Positions 53,101-63,366 of a DNA stretch of 64,000 bases are shown one piece after another. This DNA comes from Diphasiastrum complanatum. Its lineage: Eukaryota; Streptophyta; Lycopodiopsida; Lycopodiales; Lycopodiaceae. The number at the start of each line of letters is the position of its first letter. Within the stretch, counting starts at the first letter, position 1. The notes under the pieces were generated by a model. That model was not told the DNA's origin. It did no database searches and saw nothing but the letters and a program-made list of their open reading frames with translations. The stretch lies in the NCBI GenBank assembly GCA_029204225.1, contig CM055096.1:43120901-43184900 (forward strand), given 5' to 3'. Position numbers and translations under genes: made by a program.

Positions 53101-54081
53101 TGGCTACGTCCTAGCTGGGCCATCGTAAACCTCTTTCGATTCTGGCATGTGTTCTTTAGGTTCACGATGTGCTTTAGGTAACATGATAACCACATCATCT
53201 AGTGTATAACGTTTAAAATGTTCGGGCATATCATGCTGGAATACATCTGCTTGTTCTTTTTCGAAAGGACTTGTCTTGGATCTTTAATTAGCCTTCTTAG
53301 CAAGAATTGATCGTGGAGGTGATGACTTCCGAGATGATGATGTCTTGCTAAAATTTTGACTTGAAAAATTATCCTTGACTTTTCCTTTGCCTTTATCCAG
53401 TAAGGGTGGCACCTTTTTTGAATCAATCTTTTGAGGGGGATTTTCCCATTTCAAGACCGTATTATAATGTTGCTTAGCTTGTTTCTTCGTCATTGATCCT
53501 GTGACCTTGTCTTCCTTCAATATAACTGCTTTAGGCGGTTTTATTGTTGGTTCATCAGGAAAATTAGGCACTCTAAATCTGGTCGGATCCATATGATTGA
53601 GAATCTGCTCATTTGAAAGTTTTGCATTGACATCATAAGTCAAGGTATGACTCACAGGTATGAGATCATCCTCAATTGGATTTGGTGTAGGTTTCGTTGA
53701 TATCCAGGCTACATTCAGCACTTTTAGTGGAAACGTGATTGGTGTATCAAAAGTTCGATCTAATAATGAAATCTTGCTCAAATCAGATTGATTATCTTGT
53801 TGACACATATATCATGTTGTATAATCAATCGTTGCAAGAGCTTCATTCCAGTTGACAATATCCGTTTGAGAATCGTAATGAACTCCCAAATTTTTCTCTA
53901 GACGGTCACAAGTGTGATCCGTTGTTGACGAATCGTCATCCTCTTTTTGAACCACTGGTTTGATAGTCCAAGTTGTAGGATCAACTTTAGCTGCATGTTC
54001 ACGATTTGCAAAAGTGATTTTTCTGGTATCCCAGTTATGAATTACTTGCGCAACTCATAACTATGGACGTCCCAATAGAAC
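53101..54081 (-). pseudogene. Gypsy G2 protease-RT linker region
   Basis: Hydrophilic sequence in 53808-53284: DLSKISLLDRTFDTPITFPL, KVLNVAWISTKPTPNPIEDD, NILNHMD-type (LSNEQILNHMDPTRF) and a Lys/Ser-rich tail. VLNVAWI and ILNHMD have counterparts in the G1 linker (LLNVAWIPTNELDD, ILNYMEAL), so this linker is a conserved feature of both families. Its role is unknown. Confidence 0.65.
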
Positions 54082-54405
54082 TCAGTAGACATTTGGTAAG
54101 TCCATCACTATGAAAGTAATGACGAACTGTACTCTCACAATTCTGACAGGTATATCTTCAACCATTCCTCGTGGACGAACTATCGTTTGATCAGCTAGCT
54201 TAATAGCAAAAGTAGCAGGCTTGATCTTTGTAGGGGCCCATTTTGCACATAGCTTTGTAGAAATCAGGTTAACTCCTAAACTGCCATCTATCACAACTAC
54301 TTCTTTAGAAAAGTCTATGTTGTATCGGTAGAGTGATATTCTTTTGTTCACTTTCCCAAGCGGCTCCAACATGGAGTACTTCATTAAATTCTTCAAATCC
54401 AGCAC
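54082..54405 (-). pseudogene. Gypsy G2 aspartic protease
   Basis: Minus strand: RYNIDFSKEVVVIDGSLGVN with an active-site variant DGS followed by LGVNLIS, then PATFAIKLADQTIVRPRGMV and VQFVITFIVMDLPNVY. The LGRPWL end motif (CTATGGACGTCCCAATAGAA at about 54060 on plus, partly mutated) follows. Length is typical of a retropepsin domain. Confidence 0.75.
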
Positions 54406-55483
54406 AAAAAAGTGGCTCCTGATGGACTTCTGGTTCTTCTTGAGCTAATTTTTGCGCTAAGACTTATTTTGCTTTTGGCACCAACTTCAAAAACTCTCCC
54501 AATGAAATATTGATCTTGCTAGACAAAATGTTCATGAGCAGTTCTGTTTGTGGTGATTCCGGTTCAGTCATCTTGAAGGGTTCTTCATGATGATGTAACT
54601 GATCATTCATATCCGTACATAAATTTCTTGGAGGCTGCAATGGTGAAGAATGAACTTCAATTGTTGCTTTAGCAGCTTCAAGCTCCTCTTCATCTTGCAG
54701 ATGTTTAATCCACTGTCTCATATTCTGATATTTTTGTTTGTCTGCATTAAGATTTGGATCACGATGTTGTTGGTGTATCATTCAATGGTATAGAATCAGC
54801 AGGTACTAGATCCACTACTGGTTCTTTATGCTTCTGTGCTCTAGTGACCACCATCAAGGGTGCACTTGATTTATTCTAAGCTACTGGTTTTTGCTTGATT
54901 GTTATCAAATTTACAGACATTGTAGTTGGTGGTGGCTTCGATCTTGCTGGACAGTCTTTATAGGAATGCCCATAACCACAGTCATAACATAATGGTACAA
55001 ATTTTCTTTTATTTGGACATTCTGCAACTCTGTGATTTTCTCCACATGCAAAACATCCGAGTGGTGCTCTGGTCCAATTTCTGGAGGCTTGTTGTTGAGC
55101 GGCAGCATAAATGGTATATTGTCCTGAAGATCACCCGAAGATCCACTTGCTTGATCATTTCCATAGTTCCATTGCTCAGCATTTCCGTAAGGTTCTGGTT
55201 CCATCAAATTGGCTGGAAGAGTGGAGTTCTTTGGTGGGGCAGGTAAAGCTAAACGTTTCGAGTATCCAAGAGCAGATTGTCGCGGTCTTACTACTGGATT
55301 ACCTCCATATTGTGGTTCTCGATATCCCATCTAGACATACCGTTGTTGAATTATCCGAGGGTTGAAGTTACAAAAAGTAGTCTCATGATCAGGTGAATTA
55401 CACAGATGGCAAACACTGATTTTCATTCATTTTTTCAATTGAGGACACTCGTTCACTGTGTGATTTCCTGTACAAATAGAATA
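54406..55483 (-). pseudogene. Gypsy G2 gag C-terminal part with two zinc knuckles
   Basis: Minus strand. Two CCHC knuckles, CFACGENHRVAEC and CYDCGYGHSYKDC, lie at about 55070-54950, one frame away from the open frame 55330-54911, so a single-base slip separates them. Upstream is a Pro/Asn/Gly-rich stretch (GYREPQYGGNPVVRPRQSAL). Downstream, 54781-54464 reads MIHQQHRDPNLNADKQKYQN and KHLQDEEELEAAKATIEV. G1 has the same double-knuckle order. Confidence 0.8.
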
Positions 55484-56293
55484 TCAGACATTTTCCCTGG
55501 TAGGAAAAGTCTTCACGAATCTCTCAGGTTCCTTGTTCACTTTTCCGTGAAAATTTTCCAATCCTTTGATCTTCTCATCAAATTGCGATTGTAACTTTTC
55601 CATCTGTTTTTGCTGGTTCTTCCCCAGTTTCTCAAACTCGTTGAGCATCATTTCTGCAGTAGCGTTGGCATTCGTTGATGCAATAGTGGTGGATGTCGTA
55701 GTAGTCTGCCTTGTTGTATAAGGCAACATACTGATATTTGGCTCATCATCTGAATCCTCATCCTCCTCTCGAATTGCATCATCCATAGCATTTTGCAAGA
55801 GTGCATACTCATTATGGCATTTCAGCTCATGTCCGATCCGTTTAGGTAGACCTGACAAAAACCACATAATCATAGCATTTTTGTAAATCAGCTCAGGTTC
55901 GCACTCACATCTGAGGCGTTTCACCCGTTCAATGTAATCTCGAACCATTTCCCTCTTTCCCATTTTAATTCTACTTAAAAGTAGGAAAGGGTCTTCCATA
56001 AACCTCCGCGGTTTGAATCGTGTGATAAGAACTCGTTTAACAACCTCCCAATCTGTACACTCAGTTTCATCTTGATTATAATACCAATCTTGTGATGCGT
56101 CTATTAAGGCCATAGGAAACAGTTTAAGTTTATCTTGAGGATAAATCTCGTCATAGACTTCATAAGATTCAGCATAGATTTGAAGAAATCTAATTGGCTC
56201 TGTTAATCCATTATATTTGGGTAGATTCAAATGGGGTGCTCTTCTAACAATAATTGGATTGACTTCCTGTGGAGCACCTCCAGGGACTGCCAT
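55484..56293 (-). pseudogene. Gypsy G2 gag
   Basis: 269-codon open frame from ATG 56293: MAVPGGAPQEVNPIIVRRAP, LPKYNGLTEPIRFLQIYAES, LIDASQDWYYNQDETECTDW, KMGKREMVRDYIERVKRLRC, FLSGLPKRIGHELKCHNEYA, EEDEDSDDEPN, then a coiled-coil-like LNEFEKLGKNQQKQMEKLQS and ETFPTREN-type end (VKTFPTRENV). Retrotrans-gag type. The start is convincing because the leader ends here and G1 starts similarly. It encodes capsid in living relatives; this frame alone is intact. Confidence 0.88.
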
Positions 56294-57497
56294 CTTTACA
56301 AATTTAGATCAAGCAGACAATGAGATTGGATCTAGATTTTCAATCAAAAAACCATCTCAGATCAGATCTGCTAGATCTATTCCACTTTCCAAAAATCTGA
56401 TTTCATATCATGAAAAAGATTTTGAAATTCGATTAATCGGTACTTCCCAAAAATGATAAATCTTTCAGAATCCAAATCAGAGTATATCAGATTTGATCCA
56501 AATTTTGACAAAAACTTGATCTGGAAAATTAGAACGAAAAATAGGACTGGCGAAGGTTCACTAGGCGAAGGTTGGCTCGGCGAAGGTTCAACAGTGCTAT
56601 TTTGAAAGAAAAAAAAAAAACTCTCTGAACAACTTTTATGACAATTTCTTGGGAAATAACCTTCGCCGACCTCTCAGATCTGACACAGATAAAACTATGG
56701 AAAACTGGACAAAGATTTTTGACACAAGAAAATACAGTTTCTATAGTTTGTCGAGGGTAAAAATCAAGATTTTCTATGATCTGAACAAAAAGAATCTTCG
56801 TCGAACTCAAAAATAGTATTTTATTATAAATAAGATGTCCTGAAAACTCGGCGAAGATTTTGGCGAAGGATCAAGAGTGATATTGGTATTTTTGCAAAAA
56901 AAATTGACTTTTTTGGCAAAATTATGGCAATATAACAACTAATCCTCTAAAAACCTTTTATTTTTGGTATTATTCTTCGTTGACCTGACAATAGATAGAT
57001 CTGAATTACACCTATGCACAGTGAATCAGGCGAAGGTTCTTTTTCTGTTTTTTTAGGGGTTTTGGTGATTTTTCGATGATTTTTTGTAATTTTTTTGATG
57101 TTTCTGAAAATCTGCTGGGAATTAATCTTCGCCTTCAAACTGAAGGTTTTGTGAACAAAAACGAAGGTGTCTGCAACTCGATGAAGGTTTTCTGAAAGAG
57201 GATAAAAAGTTATAAGCTCTGATGACGCTTTTTGCCTCCTTTTGACCAAAATTTGACAGATTTGACCGATTTTTGTTTTTTTCTCTGATATCTCAAATCC
57301 AAATGGATCTTAAGATTGGTGATCTGAATAGTTTTTCCTGTTTTATAATTAGATTTGATTTCAAACAAGCAAATCCGCTCAAATCAGGCAAAATTAATCC
57401 CAAACTAACCCTAAAATGCAGATCTAACACTATTCATGCCACGACAAGATGCCTAATGCAACAACAAACATGCTGCAAACTGAAAAATTGGTGTAGC
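56294..57497 (-). other. Gypsy G2 untranslated leader with dispersed GGCGAAGGTTC motif
   Basis: No gene. GGCGAAGGTT occurs at 56549, 56564 and 56579 (15-bp spacing), 57029, and as GGCGAAGATT/GGCGAAGGATC at about 56850 and 56862. Inverted or weaker forms occur near 56657, 56794, 57125, 57161 and 57180. Confidence 0.8.
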
Positions 57498-57515
57498 TCC
57501 CCTGCAACGATGCCA
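57498..57515 (-). other. PBS, tRNA-Asp type (degenerate)
   Basis: Minus-strand TGGCATCGTTGCAGGGGA against the common TGGCGCCGTTGCCGGGGA. It lies 4 bases inside the LTR. Confidence 0.8.
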
Positions 57516-57519
57516 AAAT

Positions 57520-58222
57520 TGTAGTGAGTTTCTTTCCTTGCCTAACCTGAATCCAAGATCTAGTCAATCCAGCATCAAGAGACGAAGCTAGTTCGTTCCC
57601 ATGAGAGCAATAGTATAGTTCAGATTTCAACATGAATGGAGGATCCAAATCTAACACTAACATCCATTAACCCTAAACATTAACACTACGATCCATTAAC
57701 ACTACACATCCACAACAAAGATAGGTTACCCTTTCTCTCTCATAAAAAGTATAATAACACTCAATCCCAATAACATTCAGATCCAACAATTCGCAAAAAC
57801 CAAAGAAAGCATGAGAGATGGAGGAGGGAAGAAGAAGAGCAAGGCAATTCATCAATCCATTTCTGAAGAGAACCAAATTGCTTTATTGAAATGAGGAAAT
57901 GAACATTTGTAGGAACTCGAATGGAGAGGAGGACCTTGGTCTCTGAATCCTATTGGTCCATTTCTACCTCCCTAATTATTCAAATTTAAAAAAGAGTGAG
58001 AACCATCCAAATTGGAGCGAAACCCAACTTTATTCACTAACTTGACATTTAGGCCCAGTGACATTAAAAGTCCCGCAAAAAGGCCTAAAGTCCTTTTATT
58101 GACTTTTAACTAATCAAATAACTATGTGATCATCAGGTTGGACTTACACACATAGGGTGCCAAATCCCTCTCACTTATTAACTAGGGTTAGGGTTGTCTT
58201 GGGATCCACAAACCCTCCAACA
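57520..58222 (-). mobile_element. Gypsy G2 5' LTR
   Basis: About 703 bp. Minus-strand start TGTTGGAGGGTTTGTGG (58222), end ...AACTCACTACA (57520). It is placed by the adjacent PBS; no second copy is in the window because the 3' end is lost. Confidence 0.7.
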
Positions 58223-58355
58223 ATGGTGAATGATAGATGCACGTTCTTTGTGCTCTTGCCTTAGAATTCTCAAGCTAGATTGTTTGCATCAATAAGTGAT
58301 AAATCTATGTGCAATCACACACACCTTAGAAGATCAATCACATTGATTTCTGAGT

Positions 58356-58397
<42 letters not shown>

Positions 58398-59079
58398 CAT
58401 TTTCTCTCTTTGTGAAGTCTATAGTTTTTTAGAGTTGCTCGGGTGGTGGTGTAGTGTTTCTTTCCATCTATGTGATTCTAATAGTTGACAGCTTGTGAGA
58501 TTGCCAATGACGAACAACAAGTTAGATCCTTTACGATGAATTACATCCAAAAATGTATAGAGCAAGAAACTATAGATTTGAATTTAGTAGGCCTGTAGCT
58601 AATAAAATACAAGACTTCTAAAGCTCGAAAACTTGTAATATTTTTTTTAGTTGGTTCACATGGTAAGATTTTTATAATAAATAGCATATTCATCCCTTCT
58701 TGAATGATATATTCGCCTTGACTATAGCTGAAAATCTTTTACAATTAGTTGTCAAAACATCTTCCATTAGCCAGTTTATGAACAACTTGCATAATAGTTG
58801 TCAATAAAGTGAGACATCTATTACTATTTTTCCATGCTTTTCAAATCACAAACTGCTTATAAACATAAATGTAAAAAATATGTTCTCATTTTGCAATTCC
58901 TTGCTAGATCATATTATATTTCTCTTGGCATCACATATTAGCATCAAACAAAATTTGGATCTCATGATACATTTTCAAAAGTTCCAAGTATTTTAAAAAA
59001 ATATTCAAATACAAATGATAAGAAAGAAGGATCTAATACTAGTTATTTTGTGTTGGTAGCTACAATGGGCAACATGACG
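58223..59079. other. AT-rich spacer, possibly P450 intron
   Basis: No coding family seen besides the CA repeat. It lies directly upstream of the P450 C-terminal exon and could be its preceding intron or an insertion. No splice acceptor was confidently placed. Confidence 0.3.
58357..58394 (+). repeat. (CA)n microsatellite
   Basis: About 19 CA units. Confidence 0.95.
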
Positions 59080-59373
59080 CTCACACATGCGAGAAAAATT
59101 CTTTTCCAATTCAGAAAAATTTGATCCATCTCGCTTCGAAGGAGCACCACAACCATATACATATGTTCCCTTTGGAGGAGGCCCTCGTTTGTGCCCTGGC
59201 ATGGAGTTTGCAAAGATGGAAATGCTTATATTACTACACTATTTGGTAACTCACTTTATATGATGGATCCATTAAAAAAGTTAATTGTTGATCCCATCTC
59301 ACGTCCCGAAAAAGGTTTGCCAGTCGCTCTTTTCAAGATAAAAGTCTCAAATGGTGTCGTATTTGACTAGAAA
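59080..59373 (+). pseudogene. Cytochrome P450 C-terminal exon with heme-binding motif (CYP716-like)
   Basis: The frame reads [40 protein letters not shown] and [27 protein letters not shown] (about 59171-59200) is the P450 heme signature FxxGxxxCxG with the axial Cys at about 59191. FDPSRFEG and the [12 protein letters not shown] context are typical of CYP716, CYP725 and their CYP85-clan relatives. A TGA follows at about 59260; a shifted frame then continues DPLKKLIVDPISRPEKGLPV to a TAG at 59368-59370, which is the usual end of such a P450. A stop also occurs just upstream of RSHM. It is a decayed terminal exon. The N-terminal half of a P450 of the same clan is at 2012-2858 on the opposite strand. 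Confidence 0.85.
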
Positions 59374-59872
59374 AATGTTGGCAATATATGACATGAAGCA
59401 CATAGCTATTATTGTTGATGATCTATAATTTATTACATACATCTTTTGGTGGTTGGGGGGGGCGGGGGGGGGGGGGGGGGGGGGGGGGGGAGGTGATTCC
59501 TATAAAAGCACATATTGCGAAGGCTATAAGTATACATTGTATAAACTTCATTAGTTACATCTTAGGTGGGGAATAGTTTGGTCTATCCATGTCATATAAA
59601 TTTTTTAGCCTTTTATAATGTCATCACTTTAAGGTCATGAGGGCACTTGTGAAGAGTGTCCTCTTTTCTATAATCCATGGAAAGAATCTCAACAAAATCT
59701 ACACAGAATATTTTCTTAATTACCCTTCCATGCTTATTCTCACGGGTTTCTTACATTGAGGCTAAATCTTGCATTATCATTATTGTCCTAAAATTGACAT
59801 GAACAACACTTTATTATATGCTAAAAAGATGTTCTAGACCTTTGAGTATTTGTGTGACTTCTTGAAGATAGG
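59374..59872. other. P450 3' flank with poly-G tract
   Basis: No gene recognised. A G run at 59457-59490, broken by one C at 59463, interrupts it. The AT-rich part from 59500 may be the 3' flank of the P450. Confidence 0.4.
59457..59490 (+). repeat. Poly-G tract
   Basis: 34 bases, all G except one C. Confidence 0.95.
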
Positions 59873-60110
59873 CTACTTTATTTTTAGAGGGAGAGATCCG
59901 TCAACACCACGAAAACCAACAAGTGAATTAGCATTGGTGTTCCCACCAAAGCAAAGTGCATAATTGGATGTCCCCTTTAGGTATTTAGTGATTCTCTTGG
60001 TTGTCTCCCAATGCACTTTTTGTGAGTTGTCACAAAACTTAGTTACATTGCTTACTGCATAGACCATGTCAAAAAGATTCCCAATCATAGTATTACGAGA
60101 CTTCCTACTA
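59873..60110 (-). pseudogene. Copia pol fragment of a second family, fused to the next feature
   Basis: Minus strand: MVYAVSNVTKFCDNSQKVHW, ETTKRITKYLKGTSNYALCF, GGNTNANSLVGFRG. This is an RT-RNase H connection segment, but it follows the end of an RNase H (NPIFHVRSKR) in the same frame, which is the wrong order. So two copia pol fragments are joined at about 60110. Confidence 0.75.
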
Positions 60111-61615
60111 CCTCTTGGTATAAAAATGATGGCAACTCTTTTTGACCTCACATGGAAGATTGGGTTTGTTGCAAGGTGTTGGGCTAAAATGTTGTCATTA
60201 TAAATGATTGGGACAACATCTAAGCTCATGACCTTTAGCTCCATTAGTATCCTTTTGATCCAAAGAAGCTCCTTTGTGTTGTTGCGAGAGCTTTATACTC
60301 GGCCTCGGTAGAAGAAAATGAGATGGTTTCTTGTTTCTTTGACAACCAAGAAACAACCCCTCCACCAATAAATGTTGCATAAGCACTTGTGGACTTTCTA
60401 TCCCTCTTATCACCTGATATATCTGAGTCACTAAAGGCATGCAAATCAATCATATCCCCTCTATATAGAATTCCATGATCTAAAGTGTCCGAGAGGTATC
60501 TCAAGGTCCTTTTTGCACTTTTTCCAATGTATGATCCATGGATCTTGCATGTATGACTTAGCCTACACACAATAAAGCATAAATCGGGTCTAGTAATGGT
60601 AATCCACATCAATGAGCCTATAAGTTGCCTATAAAGAGTGATGTCCATGAAGGATCCTTCATCACCTATATTGAGCACTTTACATCTTGCTCCATTGGTT
60701 TGCAATCTTGCATCTTAAATCTATTGAGAAAACTTTGAGCATACTTAGATTGACTAATGAGGATGAAATCTGAACCTTTAAGTACTTCTATGCACAATAT
60801 GACATGAAGTTGACCAAGATCTATCATCTTAAACTCTAGAGATAGATTTTTCTTGGTTTTTTGTACGGTATCAATATTATCACCACACAGTATGATGTCA
60901 TCTACATAAACCAGCAAAATTACAATGTCGTTTACGTAAAACCTTATGTACAAGCTTGGACCATACTCACTTTGAGTGAATCCAAAGGCATTAAGTCTTA
61001 AAATCCAAGACCTTGATGCTTGCTTCAAGCCATACAGACTCCTTTGAAGATGACATATTTTACCTTCCATCCCGAGCTTGATGAAGCATTGAGGCTGCTC
61101 CATGAGGATGTCCTCCTCCAAATAACCATTAAGGAGTGCATTAGAAACATCCATTTGGAAAAGCATCCAACCAAAATGTGAAGAAAGTGCTAGGATTAAC
61201 CATATGGTGACCATCTTGGCCATGGGTGCAAATGTTTTTTCATAGTCTATACCCCTCTCTTGGGCATATTCTTTGGCAACTAACCCTGCCTTATGCTTGC
61301 TGACACTAATTCCATCCAAGTTGAGTGTAAGCTTAAAAACCCATTTACTTCCAATCACATTCTTTCCTAGAGGTTTGTCAACAAGGATCCATGTGCCATT
61401 TTCCATCAAAGCATTGTATTCATCTAATATTGCTTGGAACCACTCTTTGAAACTTAATACATTTTCTACACATAAAGGTTCTTCAAAACTTAAAATGAGT
61501 GCAAACGATGAAGATAGTCTTCCCTTGGCTTGCTTACCTTTGTCTTCATATGTGAGCCTCATTGGCTCCATTCTTGCCCTTGGTGACCTCCATGGAGTAA
61601 TTGGCACATCTTGCT
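60111..61615 (-). pseudogene. Copia pol: linker, RT and RNase H (minus)
   Basis: Minus frame 61646-60666: PITPWRSPRARMEPMRLTYE, FKEWFQAILDEYNALMENGT, NVIGSKWVFKLTLNLDGISV, ERGIDYEKTFAPMAKMVTIW, QMDVSNALLNGYLEEDILME, SLYGLKQASRSWILRLNAFG and catalytic YVDD (LLVYVDDIILCG, about 60905). After a one-base slip, 60705-60244: LYRQLIGSLMWITITRPDLC, HAFSDSDISGDKRDRKSTSA, SFSSTEAEYKALATTQRSFF; then 60244-60110: YNDNILAQHLATNPIFHVRS. RT and RNase H active-site residues are largely intact; slips and a missing pol tail disable it. The right end is cut at 61615 by a gypsy LTR. Confidence 0.9.
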
Positions 61616-62281
61616 TGTCACATGTACTTTGAATCCCCTTGCCCAATGTAAATGGTAGATTGTGATTATTAAATTGTAAATGGCTAAGTCACCGGCCTGT
61701 GGAGACAATTGTAAATTACAATGTAAATATCTATTATAGTGACTAAATCCGAGATGGCCAAGGGGGTACTAGGTCTCATGAGAGTCTGCTGGACGACCTC
61801 CTAAGAAGTAGGAAGGGTTGACTGGTCAACATGACACATGTCATATGCTCACTGGGACACTTGGTCCAGTGCATGAGTGACACTTGTCAGACGATCAATG
61901 GACGGGTCAACAGGACATGTGTCATATGCTCATTGGGACACTTGGTCCAATGTATGAGTGACACATGTTAGACTGTCCACCTACTAGTGTGCCTATGTAT
62001 TAGGGTACTGCCAAGTGGCAAGTGTCGGCTGTGCACGGAGTTTGCCATGTGTCGACGTTAGGATGTGTCAGGGTTAAGGGGTGCTTGAGGGGATATAGTG
62101 TGAGCCTTGTCAGGCATTCCTCATTATGATATTCCCATGCAACTATGGTTAGGAGGAGACTTGCAGCAGAGCTCTCATGTTTGCTTGTTGATCTATGTAC
62201 ATTTTCTTGAGATTAATAAAGTGATAGCTTTGGTGGGTAATTCTGTGTATTCAGTTAGGGTTTGTGAGCTTGTGTGCAACA
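61616..62281 (+). mobile_element. Chromovirus 5' LTR
   Basis: TGTCACATGTACTTTG ... GTGCAACA, 666 bp. It contains a direct repeat of about 90-100 bp (CATGTCATATGCTCACTGGGACACTTGGTCCA at about 61838-61880, again at about 61918-61950). The 5' start recurs at 63143. Confidence 0.88.
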
Positions 62282-62283
62282 TT

Positions 62284-62294
62284 TGGTATCAGAG
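62284..62294 (+). other. Primer-binding site, tRNA-iMet
   Basis: TGGTATCAGAG two bases after the LTR end. Confidence 0.88.
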
Positions 62295-62799
62295 TGTGGG
62301 ATTTGGCATCTTCAGTTAGGGTCTGGAGCATTCTTGGAGAGCCAGCACCCTACTATAGGTGATCTGTTGGCAGATTTGGAGCCCATAAGATAGTAGATTA
62401 AAGCCCTATGGTGGATTGCTGATCTTCTGGCAGCCTTTGAGCATTTTCTACTACGCGGCTTAATTATTCTCTTTGCTTTTGTGAAAATCCAGCCCACATA
62501 GGATTTGTAAATCTGTTTGTAACTTCTTCAATACTCAGTATTTTTCAGATTTGTCGGTTGCAATAAGCTTGTTGTGGTAGGTCACTGATAGGGTAGGGAT
62601 TTTTGCCTCCTGATTCAATGATCATCCATAGTTTTTTGCCAATTGTCAGTTTGAAACCCTAGTATGCTGGTTATTGGAGAAGAAGAGTCTATGTGTAGTT
62701 AGAACTTGGCTGTAGGAGATCTATTCTATCCAGTTCTTCTAGGAATTTAGGGCAACTTATCTGTGTAGTGATTTGAGCTGCTGAAGGCTTGGTTTTGCT

Positions 62800-63129
62800 T
62801 TGTTTTTGCTACCTATCGTGCGGAAGGAGCAATCTCATGATTTACGGGGAGCTATCCAGATGGCTTTTTATTATGAAGATGGAAAAAAAGGCCCGGATCC
62901 TATTGTGGTATCTGGTATAGGTGGTCAGCAACCTTGGGGACGCCAGGGCAAATGGAACAGAAAGAAAAGTTTGAAGGTCAAACCGGAGGCATAGATGGTT
63001 GCGGAATTGTTTGCTTCGTGAGTACTTAGTTGCATGGCATGGACAACCTCTCAGTGATGCTACATGGGAGACCGTGCGTGGGTTGCATGCACAGTATCCA
63101 GACTTTGCCATCGAGGACGATGTCATCTG
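62800..63129 (+). pseudogene. Chromovirus integrase C-terminus with chromodomain
   Basis: First frame 62800-62994: VRKEQSHDLRGAIQMAFYYE, KKGPDPIVVSGIGGQQPWGR; its place in the polyprotein is unclear. From about 62975 another frame reads RWLRNCLLREYLVAWHGQPL, SDATWETVRGLHAQYPDFAI and EDDVI with TGA at 63127-63129. YLVAWHG...ATWE is the chromodomain core (Tyr, Trp and Trp-Glu positions). In living chromoviruses this domain sits at the integrase C-terminus and guides integration to marked chromatin. The first aromatic cage position cannot be judged because the upstream part is missing. It ends 14 bases before the 3' LTR. Confidence 0.82.
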
Positions 63130-63366
63130 AGGAGGGAAGGGATGTCACGTGTACTTTGAATCCCCTTGTCCAATGTAAATAGTAAATTGTAATTATTAAA
63201 TTGTAAATGCCTAAGTCATCGGCCTGTGGAGACACTTGTAAATTACAATATAAATATCTGTTATAGTGACTAGATCCGAGATGGCCAAGGAGATACTGGG
63301 TCTCATGAGAGTTTGCTGGACTGACCTCCTAAAAAGTAGAAAGAGTTGACTGGTCAACGTGATACG
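63130..63366 (+). mobile_element. Chromovirus polypurine tract and truncated 3' LTR
   Basis: GGAGGGAAGGGA (63131-63142) followed by TGTCACGTGTACTTTG at 63143. It matches the first 220 bp of the 5' LTR with scattered changes. It ends near GACTGGTCAACGTGATA. Confidence 0.85.

Larger units (their letters stand above)
47637..58222 (-). mobile_element. Gypsy G2, 3'-truncated, with accessory ORF
   Basis: Minus-strand element: LTR 58222-57520, tRNA-Asp-type PBS, leader, gag, protease, RT, RNase H, integrase, then an accessory ORF, truncated at 47637 before any 3' LTR. Domain order RT-RNH-IN is Ty3/gypsy. The PBS and the RT linker sequences (FIYEIEH-EWISPIVIVPKKNG) fit the non-chromoviral Tat/Athila-like group. 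It is related to G1 but distinct in sequence. Confidence 0.85.
61616..63366 (+). mobile_element. Internally deleted chromovirus (Ty3/gypsy)
   Basis: 5' LTR, iMet PBS, about 860 bp internal sequence ending in a chromodomain, polypurine tract and start of the 3' LTR. Gag, protease, RT, RNase H and integrase core are gone. The right end is cut at about 63366 by a copia B LTR. Confidence 0.88.
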
